Assembly (NCBI RefSeq): GCF_002591915.1
Contig: NZ_NIHB01000001.1
Location: 287,805 to 351,804, forward strand
Reading direction: 5' to 3'
DNA: 64,000 nucleotides
Origin: Marinicella litoralis
GTDB taxonomy: Bacteria; Pseudomonadota; Gammaproteobacteria; Xanthomonadales; Marinicellaceae
The position numbers and the translations under genes were made by a program. This document shows positions 54,765 through 63,287 of the stretch, piece by piece (within the stretch, counting starts at the first letter, position 1; every line of letters begins with the position of its first letter). The notes beneath the pieces are model-generated. The model ran no database searches and was not told where the DNA came from. It worked only from the letters and a program-made list of their open reading frames with translations.

Positions 54765-54909
54765 GATGATTCTCTGTTGATATGTAAAGTCGGCTATTTT
54801 ACCGCGAACGGCGGTGATTGCAAAATCGATGGAGAAACTATTCCAAATCAGTTTAAAATAAGTTGAATGAGAAACTGTATATTAAATCCAATGGTTGTTA
54901 TGTTGTGCT

Positions 54910-55431
54910 GTGAAAACAACTGAATTAAAAAACTTGATGATGGTGTGTTTTTTGTTGTGCTTGGCAGATGCGATGGCAACCGTATATAAATGTGTTGATG
55001 AAAATCAAACCATTCATTATCAAAACACCCAGTGCGATGCGCACCTAGATGCTACGGTGATGAACGTGACTGATGTGCCAGAAATTGTAGATTACAGTGC
55101 TCGGCAGAACAATCAATCCAATCAGCACGCTTCTTCATATAAGCATCGAGTCAACCAATCATCAGAGCAAAATGATCCAATGGTATGGCGTAAACAACTG
55201 TGTAACCGCCTGTGGTCACAATATAAAAAGGCACAAAAAGAAGTGGTTAGAAAGTGTAAAAAAGCCAGGGATATCTATTGTGATCAGGATGCCGATCAGA
55301 TTGAACAGACCAATCTAAACCGAGACATCAGAAAGACGGCCCGCAGTTATCCCAGTCGAGGCAACCCACAACTTTATTTGCCTCAATTATTTCAGCTCAA
55401 AAATGAACTAAAAAACAACGGCTGTTGGTAA
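54910..55431 (+). CDS. Exported DUF4124-domain protein
   Basis: 173 residues if started at GTG 54910, which gives a plausible signal peptide ('KTTELKNLMMVCFLLCLADAMA'). ATG 54937 is possible but would leave no positive n-region. The mature start 'TVYKCVDENQTIHYQNTQCD' is the DUF4124 signature (Y-K-C-x-D-x-x-G/Q...), a small Cys-bridged exported domain. The remainder is polar with many lysines and paired cysteines. Function unknown. Confidence 0.78.
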   Translation: MKTTELKNLMMVCFLLCLADAMATVYKCVDENQTIHYQNTQCDAHLDATVMNVTDVPEIVDYSARQNNQSNQHASSYKHRVNQSSEQNDPMVWRKQLCNRLWSQYKKAQKEVVRKCKKARDIYCDQDADQIEQTNLNRDIRKTARSYPSRGNPQLYLPQLFQLKNELKNNGCW

Positions 55432-55455
55432 CATCCGTATAGAGCAGATAACCGG

Positions 55456-57117
55456 TCAACCATATAACTCAGGCAATCCAGTGGCAACACCTATGGGTTG
55501 TTGTGCTGGTTTGAACTGATTTTTTTTGATTAATTGGACCCAGTCTATCTTGGTTACTTGGTTGCTACCGGCGTAAAGTTGTTTTTGTAAGTCGGTGATG
55601 GCTTGTTTCATGTCGCCATCGGCCAGTTGTTGTCTGATCTGGCCTAAGTTGGTGGTTTTTTGTTGGTACTGTTGGTTCCACCAAGCAATCAATTGAGCTT
55701 GAATATCGGCAGCGCTGGCTTGGTTTAAATGTTTTATAGAGAGGGTGTTTGTTGGTTTTTTGGCCTCGATAGTTTGCTGGGGTTTGTGCCTTAATTTAGA
55801 CCAGAAAAAAACACTTGTGAGTAACCACAAGAAAGCGAATGTCAGGGTTAATATTTTCCATAAGCTTTGGTCAGCATTGCTGTTAATGTGATTAATGGCA
55901 GGAATTGCTTGGGTATCAGGAATATCAATCGGATTGAAGTTGATGGCTTTAGGTGCTTGGGTGGTGCTGGCATCAGCGGCTTCAATCGGTAATGTGGTGG
56001 CCGGTATTCTGGCTGTTTTGGCTGTTTGGCTGTTGGTATCAAACCACTCTAAAGTAAACTCAGGGATTTCCAATGAGCCTTGTTCGGTTGGAATGACCGC
56101 ATATTTGATGACTTTTGAAGCAATCAATTGTTGTCCATCGGTGCGAGTTAAAGTGTCGGTTTTGTCCTGATAAATCTTGGCGCCTTTGATGTCATCGATA
56201 AGCAAATCGGGTAACTGGGTTTCTGACAAGCCTGTCACTGTTAAGTTGATGGTGCGGGTGATGGGTTCACCCACTTGATATGGTTTGTCCTGTGACCAGC
56301 TTTGTTGTAGTGCCACTTGTTTGGCCGGTATCCAGGGTTTTGCTACAAACTCTTGTGGAATTTGTTTGATTTCGAGTTCCAACATCTCTGACACTTGGCG
56401 GACCGGTCGCCCACGTTGAAACAGACCAAATGACTGGCGGCTGTTGTCAGTCACTTCACCATCAAATACCAAAGGATTCAAGGTGATAGTGCCACTGTTT
56501 TCGACAAATATGGCGTATTTTCTCTCTAAAACTTGATAGGTTTTGTTGTTTCTTTGGGTGGTGTAATTAGCGCCTTTGTTGATTTGTTGCACAATGACCC
56601 CATCGGCACTGGGTTCCGAAAGTGAACCTGTTTTGAGGCTAATGGCGTACAACAGTCGCACGGTGAGCAGAATTTCTTCTTGCACATAAGCACTGGTTTT
56701 GTCGGCTTCAATTTCGATAAATATATCGCCTTTGGCTTGGGCATTGGGGTCAGGTTTTTTGACCTCAATTTTAATGGTGTTGGTTCGTTCTCCATCGATT
56801 TCAAGTGGTGGTATAAGGTGTGAGCCCAGGCTTTTAGGCACCAACAAAACTTGCCAAGTCGTTTGTGTTGAAACACTGCCATTGATGATTTGAGTTGAAG
56901 AAGATTTGCCAGTTTGGCCCACATGAAACACCGCATCCAATAATGTGAAATCAGGCTGGCTGTTGGTGTTTTGATCAGAAGTGATGGTCAGGGTCAAAGA
57001 CTCTCCAAAAAGCACGAGTTGACGATCGACAGTGGCTTTGAGTTCAGCATGTGCGACAGACATGCCAATCACCATAAGTAGTATGGCTATACAAGGTTTG
57101 CGCAGGGAATTTAACAT
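55456..57117 (-). CDS. BatD family protein
   Basis: 553 residues from ATG 57117 (GGAGG 12 bases upstream; it follows the previous stop by 4 bp). Signal peptide 'CIAILLMVIGMSVAHA', a large periplasmic beta region with tandem Ig-like domains ('ELKATVDRQLVLFGESLTLT', 'SYVVQ'-like repeats), one membrane helix near the C-terminal third ('LWKILTLTFAFLWLLTSVFFW') and a cytoplasmic tail. This is the BatD/oxygen-tolerance family. Last gene of the MoxR-Bat operon. The role is thought to be envelope stress tolerance; the mechanism is unsettled. Confidence 0.9.
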   Translation of the reverse strand: MLNSLRKPCIAILLMVIGMSVAHAELKATVDRQLVLFGESLTLTITSDQNTNSQPDFTLLDAVFHVGQTGKSSSTQIINGSVSTQTTWQVLLVPKSLGSHLIPPLEIDGERTNTIKIEVKKPDPNAQAKGDIFIEIEADKTSAYVQEEILLTVRLLYAISLKTGSLSEPSADGVIVQQINKGANYTTQRNNKTYQVLERKYAIFVENSGTITLNPLVFDGEVTDNSRQSFGLFQRGRPVRQVSEMLELEIKQIPQEFVAKPWIPAKQVALQQSWSQDKPYQVGEPITRTINLTVTGLSETQLPDLLIDDIKGAKIYQDKTDTLTRTDGQQLIASKVIKYAVIPTEQGSLEIPEFTLEWFDTNSQTAKTARIPATTLPIEAADASTTQAPKAINFNPIDIPDTQAIPAINHINSNADQSLWKILTLTFAFLWLLTSVFFWSKLRHKPQQTIEAKKPTNTLSIKHLNQASAADIQAQLIAWWNQQYQQKTTNLGQIRQQLADGDMKQAITDLQKQLYAGSNQVTKIDWVQLIKKNQFKPAQQPIGVATGLPELYG

Positions 57118-57121
57118 GGTA

Positions 57122-58915
57122 TTACCAATCCTCCGTGGTTTGTTGGTCATAACTTTCACCGTCTTGGTTGCGTTTGTGGTATTGATACAGAAACTTTCTG
57201 CGCATCAATCCGCCTGGGTCGTCCTTGATTCTTCTCAGCCATTGTTCCATGGCTTGTTTTTCTTCGGCGTCCAACGCTTTTTCCTCGGGCGTCAGTTCAA
57301 TTTCTTCTTGGTCTTGTGGGTTTTCTTGCTGTTCAGCTTGTTGTTGCTCTTCACTTTGTTGTTCTTCATTTTCTTGTTGATCCGCCGCTTGAGCTTGTTG
57401 GTCTTTTTGTGCTTGTTGTTCTTGTTCTTGCTTTTCTTGCTCTGAGCTTTCCTGATTTTCTTGGCTTTGCTGCTCTTGTTGGTCTTGCTCGTTTTGTTCT
57501 GAGTCCTGGTTTTCTTGGTTTTCTTGGTTTTCTTGGTCTTGTTGTTGCTGCTGTTGATTCATGGCTTCTTCAACAATTTTTTTATTGTACAAGGTGTCCT
57601 CGTCATCAGGGTCATAGGTCAGGGCTTGCTCATAACTTTTGATGGCTGCTTCAAATTGACCAGATTGAGCCAAGGCATTGCCACGATTGTAGTAGTCAGC
57701 CAAGCTTTGACCTGATTCTGGATAAAGCTGGGTTGCGGTTTTGTAGTCCTCTTTTTTATAAGCTGCAGCGGCTTTGATTTGCTGATTTTTTGCTTGATTA
57801 AAGGCCTCAGATGGAGCTGATTCGAGTTGTTTAAAGGCTTGTTGATCCTGGTTTAACCACAAATCATTCCATGACAGGGCGTGGCTGGGTTGGGTATTGA
57901 GCATAAAACCCAAACACAACACCATTAAAATACCACGTCGATACAGCAAGGCCAGCATGGGTATGAGCAATATGGCCAACAAAGGGCCGTCATCAATAAA
58001 ACTTTCGCCACCCAATTCATCTTTCATGTCATCGTCGTTGTTGTTTGGATTGGCTTCATACAATTGATCTTTTTCTGGGCTGTTGGACAATACACTGAAA
58101 CGACCGTTACCTATCTTTGCGGCCTGTTGTAAGCTGGCAAAATCAACTTGCGGAATCACAATTTGGCCGCGCAAGTCTTTTAAGAAGCCTTGGCTGGTGG
58201 GTATGGGAGCGCCTTCAGCGGTGCCAACAGCTAAAACATGGATGGCAATGCCTTGGCTACTGACTCCTTCTAAACGGTCTTGTGTTTTGTACATATCAAT
58301 GCTGTCGGTAACCATCAGAATTTGTCCCCTGTTGATGCCGGCTTGGCTCAGTAACTCAGTGGCTTTGTCCAATGCGGCCACTGTATTGGTGCCGCTCACA
58401 GGCATGATGCTTGGATCCAAAACATCCAGTAAGGACACGATGGTTTCGGTGTCATCGGTGAGGGGTGTAACCACAAAAGCATCGCCAGAATAGACCACCA
58501 AGGCCGTCTGTCCATCTTTTCTTGCCGCCAATAAATCTTGTATTTTAAATTTGGCCCTTTGTAACCGAGTGGGTTTCAAATCGTCAGACAACATGCTTTT
58601 TGAAACGTCCAGCGCTATGACCAATGCCGATTGATTTTTCACCATTGGGACTGGCAATTGTCTGACAGCGGGCCCAGCCAGGGCCAAAACAGTGATGAAA
58701 GTAATGGGCCAATACAACCAAGTCCATTGGGTTGATTTGCCTGCGGATTTGATTTGCATGGCTTGTAAAAGTTCAGGGTCACAACTTTGTTGCCAGCCAT
58801 CTTGTCTGCTGGTGTTGTTTAACCATTTATACAACAACCAAGCGGCCGGAATCATTAGCCACAGCATGTGAGGTCTGAGAAAATGAAAAGCATTCCAAGT
58901 GATTTCAGACATCAT
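57122..58915 (-). CDS. BatB-BatC fusion: VWA domain plus TPR with Gln/Glu-rich tail
   Basis: 597 residues from ATG 58915, overlapping the BatA stop (ATGATG). Two N-terminal helices flank a VWA domain with MIDAS 'ALDVSKSM' and 'VTDSID'; a third helix pair follows ('LLAILLIPMLALLYRRGILMV'). Then a TPR unit ('ADYYNRGNALAQSGQFEAAI') and an 85-residue low-complexity Gln/Glu/Asn stretch, ending in a basic amphipathic tail. In many bacteria these are separate BatB and BatC proteins; here they are fused. Confidence 0.92.
   Translation of the reverse strand: MMSEITWNAFHFLRPHMLWLMIPAAWLLYKWLNNTSRQDGWQQSCDPELLQAMQIKSAGKSTQWTWLYWPITFITVLALAGPAVRQLPVPMVKNQSALVIALDVSKSMLSDDLKPTRLQRAKFKIQDLLAARKDGQTALVVYSGDAFVVTPLTDDTETIVSLLDVLDPSIMPVSGTNTVAALDKATELLSQAGINRGQILMVTDSIDMYKTQDRLEGVSSQGIAIHVLAVGTAEGAPIPTSQGFLKDLRGQIVIPQVDFASLQQAAKIGNGRFSVLSNSPEKDQLYEANPNNNDDDMKDELGGESFIDDGPLLAILLIPMLALLYRRGILMVLCLGFMLNTQPSHALSWNDLWLNQDQQAFKQLESAPSEAFNQAKNQQIKAAAAYKKEDYKTATQLYPESGQSLADYYNRGNALAQSGQFEAAIKSYEQALTYDPDDEDTLYNKKIVEEAMNQQQQQQDQENQENQENQDSEQNEQDQQEQQSQENQESSEQEKQEQEQQAQKDQQAQAADQQENEEQQSEEQQQAEQQENPQDQEEIELTPEEKALDAEEKQAMEQWLRRIKDDPGGLMRRKFLYQYHKRNQDGESYDQQTTEDW
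57297..57560 (-). repeat. Low-complexity Gln/Glu/Asn-coding tract
   Basis: The BatB-BatC gene here encodes runs such as 'NQQQQQQDQENQENQENQD' and 'EQQSEEQQQAEQQE'. In DNA the plus strand shows repeated TTCTTGGTT-like 9-base units. Such tracts vary in length between strains; the frame is intact. Confidence 0.8.
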
Positions 58916-59880
58916 TGCAAGCGCCTCAACCAAAGGGTTAAAAACAAGGCGATCAATGCTGCCAACAAAGGCCAAAAATACAATTCATCGGTGGGGCGGT
59001 AGAACTGTTCTTCGGCTGCCAACGGTTCCAATTCATCCAGAATGGCATAAATTTGTTCCAATTCACGCGTGTCTCGAGCCCGAAAATATTTACCTTCGGT
59101 GATTGCTGCAATGCGCCGCAATGAGGCTTCATCTAGGTCAGAGGATGGATTGATGCGTCGTTGTCCGCCAAAAAAACTATTAACCACCAATTCATCGGCG
59201 CCGACCCCAATGGTATAAATTTTTAATTTTTCAGCCCGAGCCAATTCTGCGGCCTTAAGTGGTTCAATGGCCCCTGCGGTGTTTTGTCCATCAGTCAAGA
59301 CAATCAAAACACGATTGCCATCTTCTGTTTCGCGGGCTTTTTTAACAGCCAATCCGATGGAGTCACCGATGGCAGTTGATTTACCCGCCAAACCAATAGC
59401 TGCTTCAAACAACAAAGTGTTGACAGTTTTACGATCAAAAGTCAAAGGGGCTTGTAAATAGGCGTTTTCACCAAATAAAATCAGCCCAATGCGATCACCC
59501 ACTCGACGATCAATAAACTCGCCTGCGACCTTTTTGACTGCAGTTAATCGGTCAACAGCTTGGCCATTTATTTGCATGTCCTTTTGTTCCATACTGCCCG
59601 AAATGTCTATGGCCAGCATCAAGTCGCGCCCTTCAATGGGCAAAGCCACTGGGTCGCCGATCCATTGTGGTCGACTCACTGCCAGCAGCAATAACAGCCA
59701 AGGCAACCAGTTTAACCAAGATGCCCGTTGCTGGTGTTCGCCCTTCTTTTGCCCAAACAAATCGTTCAAGAAAGGGGCTTCAATGGTGGTGATGCTGGCT
59801 TGTTTGACCCGGGGCAGTCGTTTGATTAACCATGGCAAAGGCAACAACACAAAAACCCACGGCCAGTAAAGGCTATACAT
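58912..59880 (-). CDS. BatA-like VWA domain membrane protein
   Basis: 322 residues. N-terminal helices at about 5-20 and 57-70, a VWA domain with intact MIDAS ('AIDISGSMEQ', 'STAIGDSIG', 'LTDGQNT'), and a C-terminal helix ('YFWPLLAALIALFLTLWL'), the BatA topology. VWA domains bind partners through a metal ion; the partner here is probably BatB or a substrate presented by the MoxR ATPase. Overlaps the upstream DUF4381 gene by 8 bp and the downstream BatB-C gene by 4 bp. Confidence 0.92.
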   Translation of the reverse strand: MYSLYWPWVFVLLPLPWLIKRLPRVKQASITTIEAPFLNDLFGQKKGEHQQRASWLNWLPWLLLLLAVSRPQWIGDPVALPIEGRDLMLAIDISGSMEQKDMQINGQAVDRLTAVKKVAGEFIDRRVGDRIGLILFGENAYLQAPLTFDRKTVNTLLFEAAIGLAGKSTAIGDSIGLAVKKARETEDGNRVLIVLTDGQNTAGAIEPLKAAELARAEKLKIYTIGVGADELVVNSFFGGQRRINPSSDLDEASLRRIAAITEGKYFRARDTRELEQIYAILDELEPLAAEEQFYRPTDELYFWPLLAALIALFLTLWLRRLQ

Positions 59881-60388
59881 TGGCCACCTCTTGGGTTTGC
59901 GGTTTAGCCGGTTTCATTACATGTTGTTTGATGAATTGGCGGGTGGTTTTCAATAATTCGGTGGCATCATAATCAAAGTTGTGCTGATAAACCCCGGTAG
60001 TTAATGCTTGTTCAAAGGGCAGAAAAGGCTGTTCTTGTTGTAATTGGTTGAGGTGATCAGTCCATTGTTGCCCTGCCAGGGTGGTGGCTTTTTTTTGTTG
60101 CAATTGGAATTTAACAAAACGTCTGAGAAAGACAGAAATCTCAGCCAATAAGTTTTGCTTGTTATTGCTTTGTTTGAATTGGAGTTCTATTTCAGCCAGT
60201 TGGTGCTCAATCTGTTGCCAACGACGTTTCTTTTGGACGTACCGATACCATTTGACGGCTAACCATGTCAGCAACAACAGTGACAACACCAACAGCAACC
60301 ACCAACCAGGCGCCAACGGCCAAAACCCTGGTTCAGCTGGTAATTTAATATCGCGCAATGGCAATGCTGGTATTTCGTTCGCTTGCAT
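59873..60388 (-). CDS. DUF4381 family membrane protein of the MoxR-Bat operon
   Basis: 171 residues from ATG 60388, coupled to the DUF58 stop by TGATG; the longer frame starts at TTG and is not used. One membrane helix ('GWWLLLVLSLLLLTWLAV') is followed by a helical cytoplasmic domain ('LLAEISVFLRRFVKFQL'). The N-terminal 'LPLRDIKLPAEPGFWPLAPGWW' is typical of DUF4381. Function unknown apart from its constant place between DUF58 and BatA. Confidence 0.88.
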   Translation of the reverse strand: MQANEIPALPLRDIKLPAEPGFWPLAPGWWLLLVLSLLLLTWLAVKWYRYVQKKRRWQQIEHQLAEIELQFKQSNNKQNLLAEISVFLRRFVKFQLQQKKATTLAGQQWTDHLNQLQQEQPFLPFEQALTTGVYQHNFDYDATELLKTTRQFIKQHVMKPAKPQTQEVANV

Positions 60389-61344
60389 CAACTGACTGCT
60401 CCCAACCAATGGTTGAATGCCAGGTTTGGGTTACCTAAGCCATTTTTCAAAACATTGACCCAAGCATCATTGGTTTGTATCGGAATCAGTGGAACCCCTG
60501 CTTTGATGACATTGTCTTTTAATGATTGGATGTGGCTTTGTTGCTTGGCCAGTAACCTTTGTTGGGTCTTGTTTTGTTTGGTGTCTAGCACCCTGGAACG
60601 TTGGCTGGTTTGTACCCCATACAGTGCCGGCATGGGCAGTTGGTTTTCAAAAGGGTCACTGATTTTTATGCCCAGTACGTCATTGTGCTTTCGCAGTTGG
60701 AGTAAGTGACGTTTGGCCTCGTCACCCAAGGTGTAAAAGTCACTGATTAAAACAACCATACTGCCAGGCCTGATGATGGTCCTGAGTTGTTTTAATGCCT
60801 GGTCTAAAGGATGGCTTTCAGTTTCACTTGGGTGACGTTCAAAGGCCTTGATGAGGTGTGAAATCATGCCCATCATCCCGCGTTTACCGGCGGTGGCTTT
60901 GACAATGTGGACGCCATTGACGCCGTAAGTCAGTACACCGATGCGATCACCATTTTGTACTGCAGACCAACCCAGTAGGGCGGCCACTTTACTGGCCAAT
61001 ACTGATTTAAACTGAGTTCGGGTGCCAAAATGTAAGCTGCTGTTGGTATCAACAATCAAATAAATGGGTCGCTCACGTTCTTCTTGAAATAATTTGGTGT
61101 GGGCGTCTCCAGTTCTGGCGGTCACACGCCAGTCCATGTTTCGGATGTCATCACCTGCTTGATAAATTCTGGATTCTTGGTAATCCATACCCCGGCCACG
61201 AAAGCGTGAATCATGGAGGCCAGATATCGCAGAAGAGGCTTTTTTGATGCTGGTCAGGTTCAACTGACGGGCATGATGACGGGTTTCTACCATGGTTTTG
61301 GCAGAAACTTGGGTGTTTGGGTTTGGCGCGTCTTGGCTTACCAT
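60388..61344 (-). CDS. DUF58 domain-containing protein (VWA-like)
   Basis: 318 residues from ATG 61344 (a TTG one codon earlier is ignored). Family motif 'GRGMDYQESRIYQAGDDIRN-MDWRVTART' includes the conserved R-x-Y-x-x-G-D-x-x-R-x-x-D-W-x-x-x-A-R core. A degenerate VWA fold follows ('IYLIVDTNSSLHFG', 'MVVLISDFYTLGD'). Always paired with a MoxR ATPase and thought to be its adaptor. It begins 7 bp after the moxR stop. Confidence 0.93.
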   Translation of the reverse strand: MVSQDAPNPNTQVSAKTMVETRHHARQLNLTSIKKASSAISGLHDSRFRGRGMDYQESRIYQAGDDIRNMDWRVTARTGDAHTKLFQEERERPIYLIVDTNSSLHFGTRTQFKSVLASKVAALLGWSAVQNGDRIGVLTYGVNGVHIVKATAGKRGMMGMISHLIKAFERHPSETESHPLDQALKQLRTIIRPGSMVVLISDFYTLGDEAKRHLLQLRKHNDVLGIKISDPFENQLPMPALYGVQTSQRSRVLDTKQNKTQQRLLAKQQSHIQSLKDNVIKAGVPLIPIQTNDAWVNVLKNGLGNPNLAFNHWLGAVS

Positions 61345-61350
61345 CAATCG

Positions 61351-62334
61351 TTATGGCAAAGGGACCGTGCTCAATAACTGGTCAATCACTTGATCCACCG
61401 TTAAGCCTTCCGCCTCCGCTTCAAAGGACAAAATGATGCGGTGTCGCAAAACATCATGAATCACTTCATGGATGTCTTCAGGCAGCAAATGATCCCTGCC
61501 TGACAAAAAAGCATGGGCTCTGGCACAACGATCCAATGCAATGGTGGCTCGAGGTGAACCACCGAATTCAATTTGACTGGATAAAGTGGGGTCGTATTTG
61601 GCAGGGTCACGTGTCGCCAATATCAATTCGACCATGTATTTCTCAAGATTTTCAGCCACGAATAAATTAAGTATGTGTTTTTGTGCGGCGAAAATTTGTT
61701 GCTGAGTTAACAGCACTTTTTGGGTGGTTTTATGATTGAAATCAGCCAGGTCTCTTTTTTGAGCCAGTTTCAAAATATCCAGTTCGGTGTCAGCTTCTGG
61801 ATAGCCAATGGTGACATGCATTAAAAATCGATCTAATTGAGCTTCAGGTAAAGGGTATGTACCCTCTTGTTCAATCGGATTTTGGGTCGCCATCACCAAA
61901 AACAACTGAGGCAGGTCATAGGTGGTTTTACCCACGGTAATTTGTTGTTCGCCCATGGCTTCAAGCAAGGCAGATTGTACTTTGGCTGGAGCCCTGTTGA
62001 CTTCGTCGGCTAACACCAAATTATGAAACAACGGTCCTTTTTGAAATTCAAAGGTGGCCGATTGTGCATGATAAACATCGGTTCCGGTTAAGTCGGCTGG
62101 CAATAAATCAGGGGTGAATTGAATCCGATGAAAATCACCTTCAATACATTCAGACAGCACTTTAATGGCTGTGGTTTTGGCCAAACCAGGCGCACCTTCT
62201 ACCAACAAATGACCGTGAGATAGTAAGGACATCAATAAGCGGTCAACCAATTTTTGTTGACCTAAAATTTGAGTTCCAATGGCTTCTCGTATGTTTTGAA
62301 AAGCTTGTGTTAATTCAATTGTGTTTTGTTCCAT
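61351..62334 (-). CDS. MoxR-family AAA+ ATPase
   Basis: 327 residues from ATG 62334 ('MEQNTIELTQAF'), with AGG upstream. Walker A GAPGLAKT is at residues 47-54; Walker B 'LVLADEVNRAPAKVQSALLEAM', sensor 'FLVMATQNPIEQEGTYPLPEAQLDRF' and sensor 2 'GGSPRATIAL' are all family signatures. MoxR proteins act as chaperones that mature complexes with VWA partners. First gene of a six-gene operon: MoxR, DUF58, DUF4381, BatA, BatB-C, BatD. Confidence 0.95.
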   Translation of the reverse strand: MEQNTIELTQAFQNIREAIGTQILGQQKLVDRLLMSLLSHGHLLVEGAPGLAKTTAIKVLSECIEGDFHRIQFTPDLLPADLTGTDVYHAQSATFEFQKGPLFHNLVLADEVNRAPAKVQSALLEAMGEQQITVGKTTYDLPQLFLVMATQNPIEQEGTYPLPEAQLDRFLMHVTIGYPEADTELDILKLAQKRDLADFNHKTTQKVLLTQQQIFAAQKHILNLFVAENLEKYMVELILATRDPAKYDPTLSSQIEFGGSPRATIALDRCARAHAFLSGRDHLLPEDIHEVIHDVLRHRIILSFEAEAEGLTVDQVIDQLLSTVPLP

Positions 62335-62726
62335 AAATAACCTGTCTCGTTTACACATCTACCGTTCTGGCGACATATTTAATTCCAAACTTGAAAAAAT
62401 CAAGGTTTGACCCGTGAATGGATATCAGCAAGAGAGTGATTATACAAGATACCCAAGGCTTTGAATGTGTCAAAAGTAAGCATCGCTTAAAAGAGTTCAA
62501 CGACACAGACTCTGGTCTTTGAATAAACAGGAGATTAAATGTTGAGTCATAAATTCATGTCAGGGAATCTCAAGCACAGTTAAACCGGCCCAGTACAGTT
62601 GAAATCACTCAGTTGCACGCAGTTTTCTGTGCTGTAGAAAGAAGCACCCAATTACTGGTTCATCATGTTAAAATCTGCTGCTCTTATTATATAGACAGCT
62701 TAGCGCATAAAAAGGTCGCATAACCC
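62335..62726. other. 392-bp divergent spacer between moxR and sufT
   Basis: It should contain two divergent promoters. Plus-strand TATTATATAG near 62685-62694 is a plausible -10 for sufT, but no convincing -35 pairs with it. A 14-codon frame with a strong ribosome site lies at 62539-62583. No other gene, terminator or repeat was seen. Confidence 0.4.
62539..62583 (+). CDS. Possible 14-residue peptide with strong ribosome site
   Basis: ACAGGAG lies seven bases before the ATG, a better Shine-Dalgarno than those of most genes in this window. The peptide reads 'MLSHKFMSGNLKHS' and ends in TAA, 143 bp before sufT. It could be a leader peptide or a chance frame. There is no codon run suggesting attenuation. 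Confidence 0.25.
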   Translation: MLSHKFMSGNLKHS

Positions 62727-63275
62727 ATGTACAGTTTAACCAGTGAACCATTCAAATTAGATCGAGATGTTGAGGCCATAGCCGTACCCACCGGCGAAAC
62801 CATCGAATTGCCAGCGGGTGTTGTTGGTTATATCACCCAAGCTTTGGGTGGAAGTTTCACCATTTTTGTGGATGGCAGCATGTTCATGATTCTGGGTCAC
62901 AACGCCGATGCACTGGGAAAAGAACCATTGCCCGCCCCCACCTTACCTGAAAACGCCACGCAACAAGATGTCGAAGAAGCCGTATGGGCTCAGTTAAAAA
63001 CGGTCTATGATCCAGAAATTCCTGTGAGTATTGTGGAGCTGGGCTTGGTGTATGAATGTGTGGTTAAGTCGGGTGATAAGGGTTATGAAGTGGCCATAGA
63101 CATGACCTTAACCGCGCCGGGTTGTGGCATGGGCGATGTGTTGGTGTCTGATGCTGCGGCCAAAATCAAGTTGATTCCAGAAATCCAATCAGTTCATTGT
63201 CAAATTGTATTTGACCCCCCATGGGATCAATCCATGATGTCAGAGGAAGCCAAATTAGAAACGGGCATGTTATAA
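62727..63275 (+). CDS. sufT: Fe-S cluster assembly protein SufT
   Basis: 182 residues. N-terminal SufT-specific domain ('GETIELPAGVVGYITQALGGS') and C-terminal MIP18/DUF59 domain ('VYDPEIPVSIVELGLVYE', 'MTLTAPGCGMGDVL' with the conserved Cys). SufT helps mature iron-sulfur proteins under high demand. In relatives it ends a suf operon; here it stands apart from sufBCDS, followed 12 bp later by a deacetylase-like gene. Confidence 0.94.
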   Translation: MYSLTSEPFKLDRDVEAIAVPTGETIELPAGVVGYITQALGGSFTIFVDGSMFMILGHNADALGKEPLPAPTLPENATQQDVEEAVWAQLKTVYDPEIPVSIVELGLVYECVVKSGDKGYEVAIDMTLTAPGCGMGDVLVSDAAAKIKLIPEIQSVHCQIVFDPPWDQSMMSEEAKLETGML

Positions 63276-63287
63276 CCAGCGGTGGCC

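Noticed and set aside
57297-57560. CRISPR-like or tandem regulatory repeat
   Set aside because: The periodic DNA is explained by Gln/Glu/Asn codons inside an intact gene.
57316-57642. Plus-strand hydrophobic frame opposite the BatB-BatC gene
   Set aside because: It is the antisense shadow of the Gln/Glu-rich tract, which reads as Leu/Val/Phe on the other strand.
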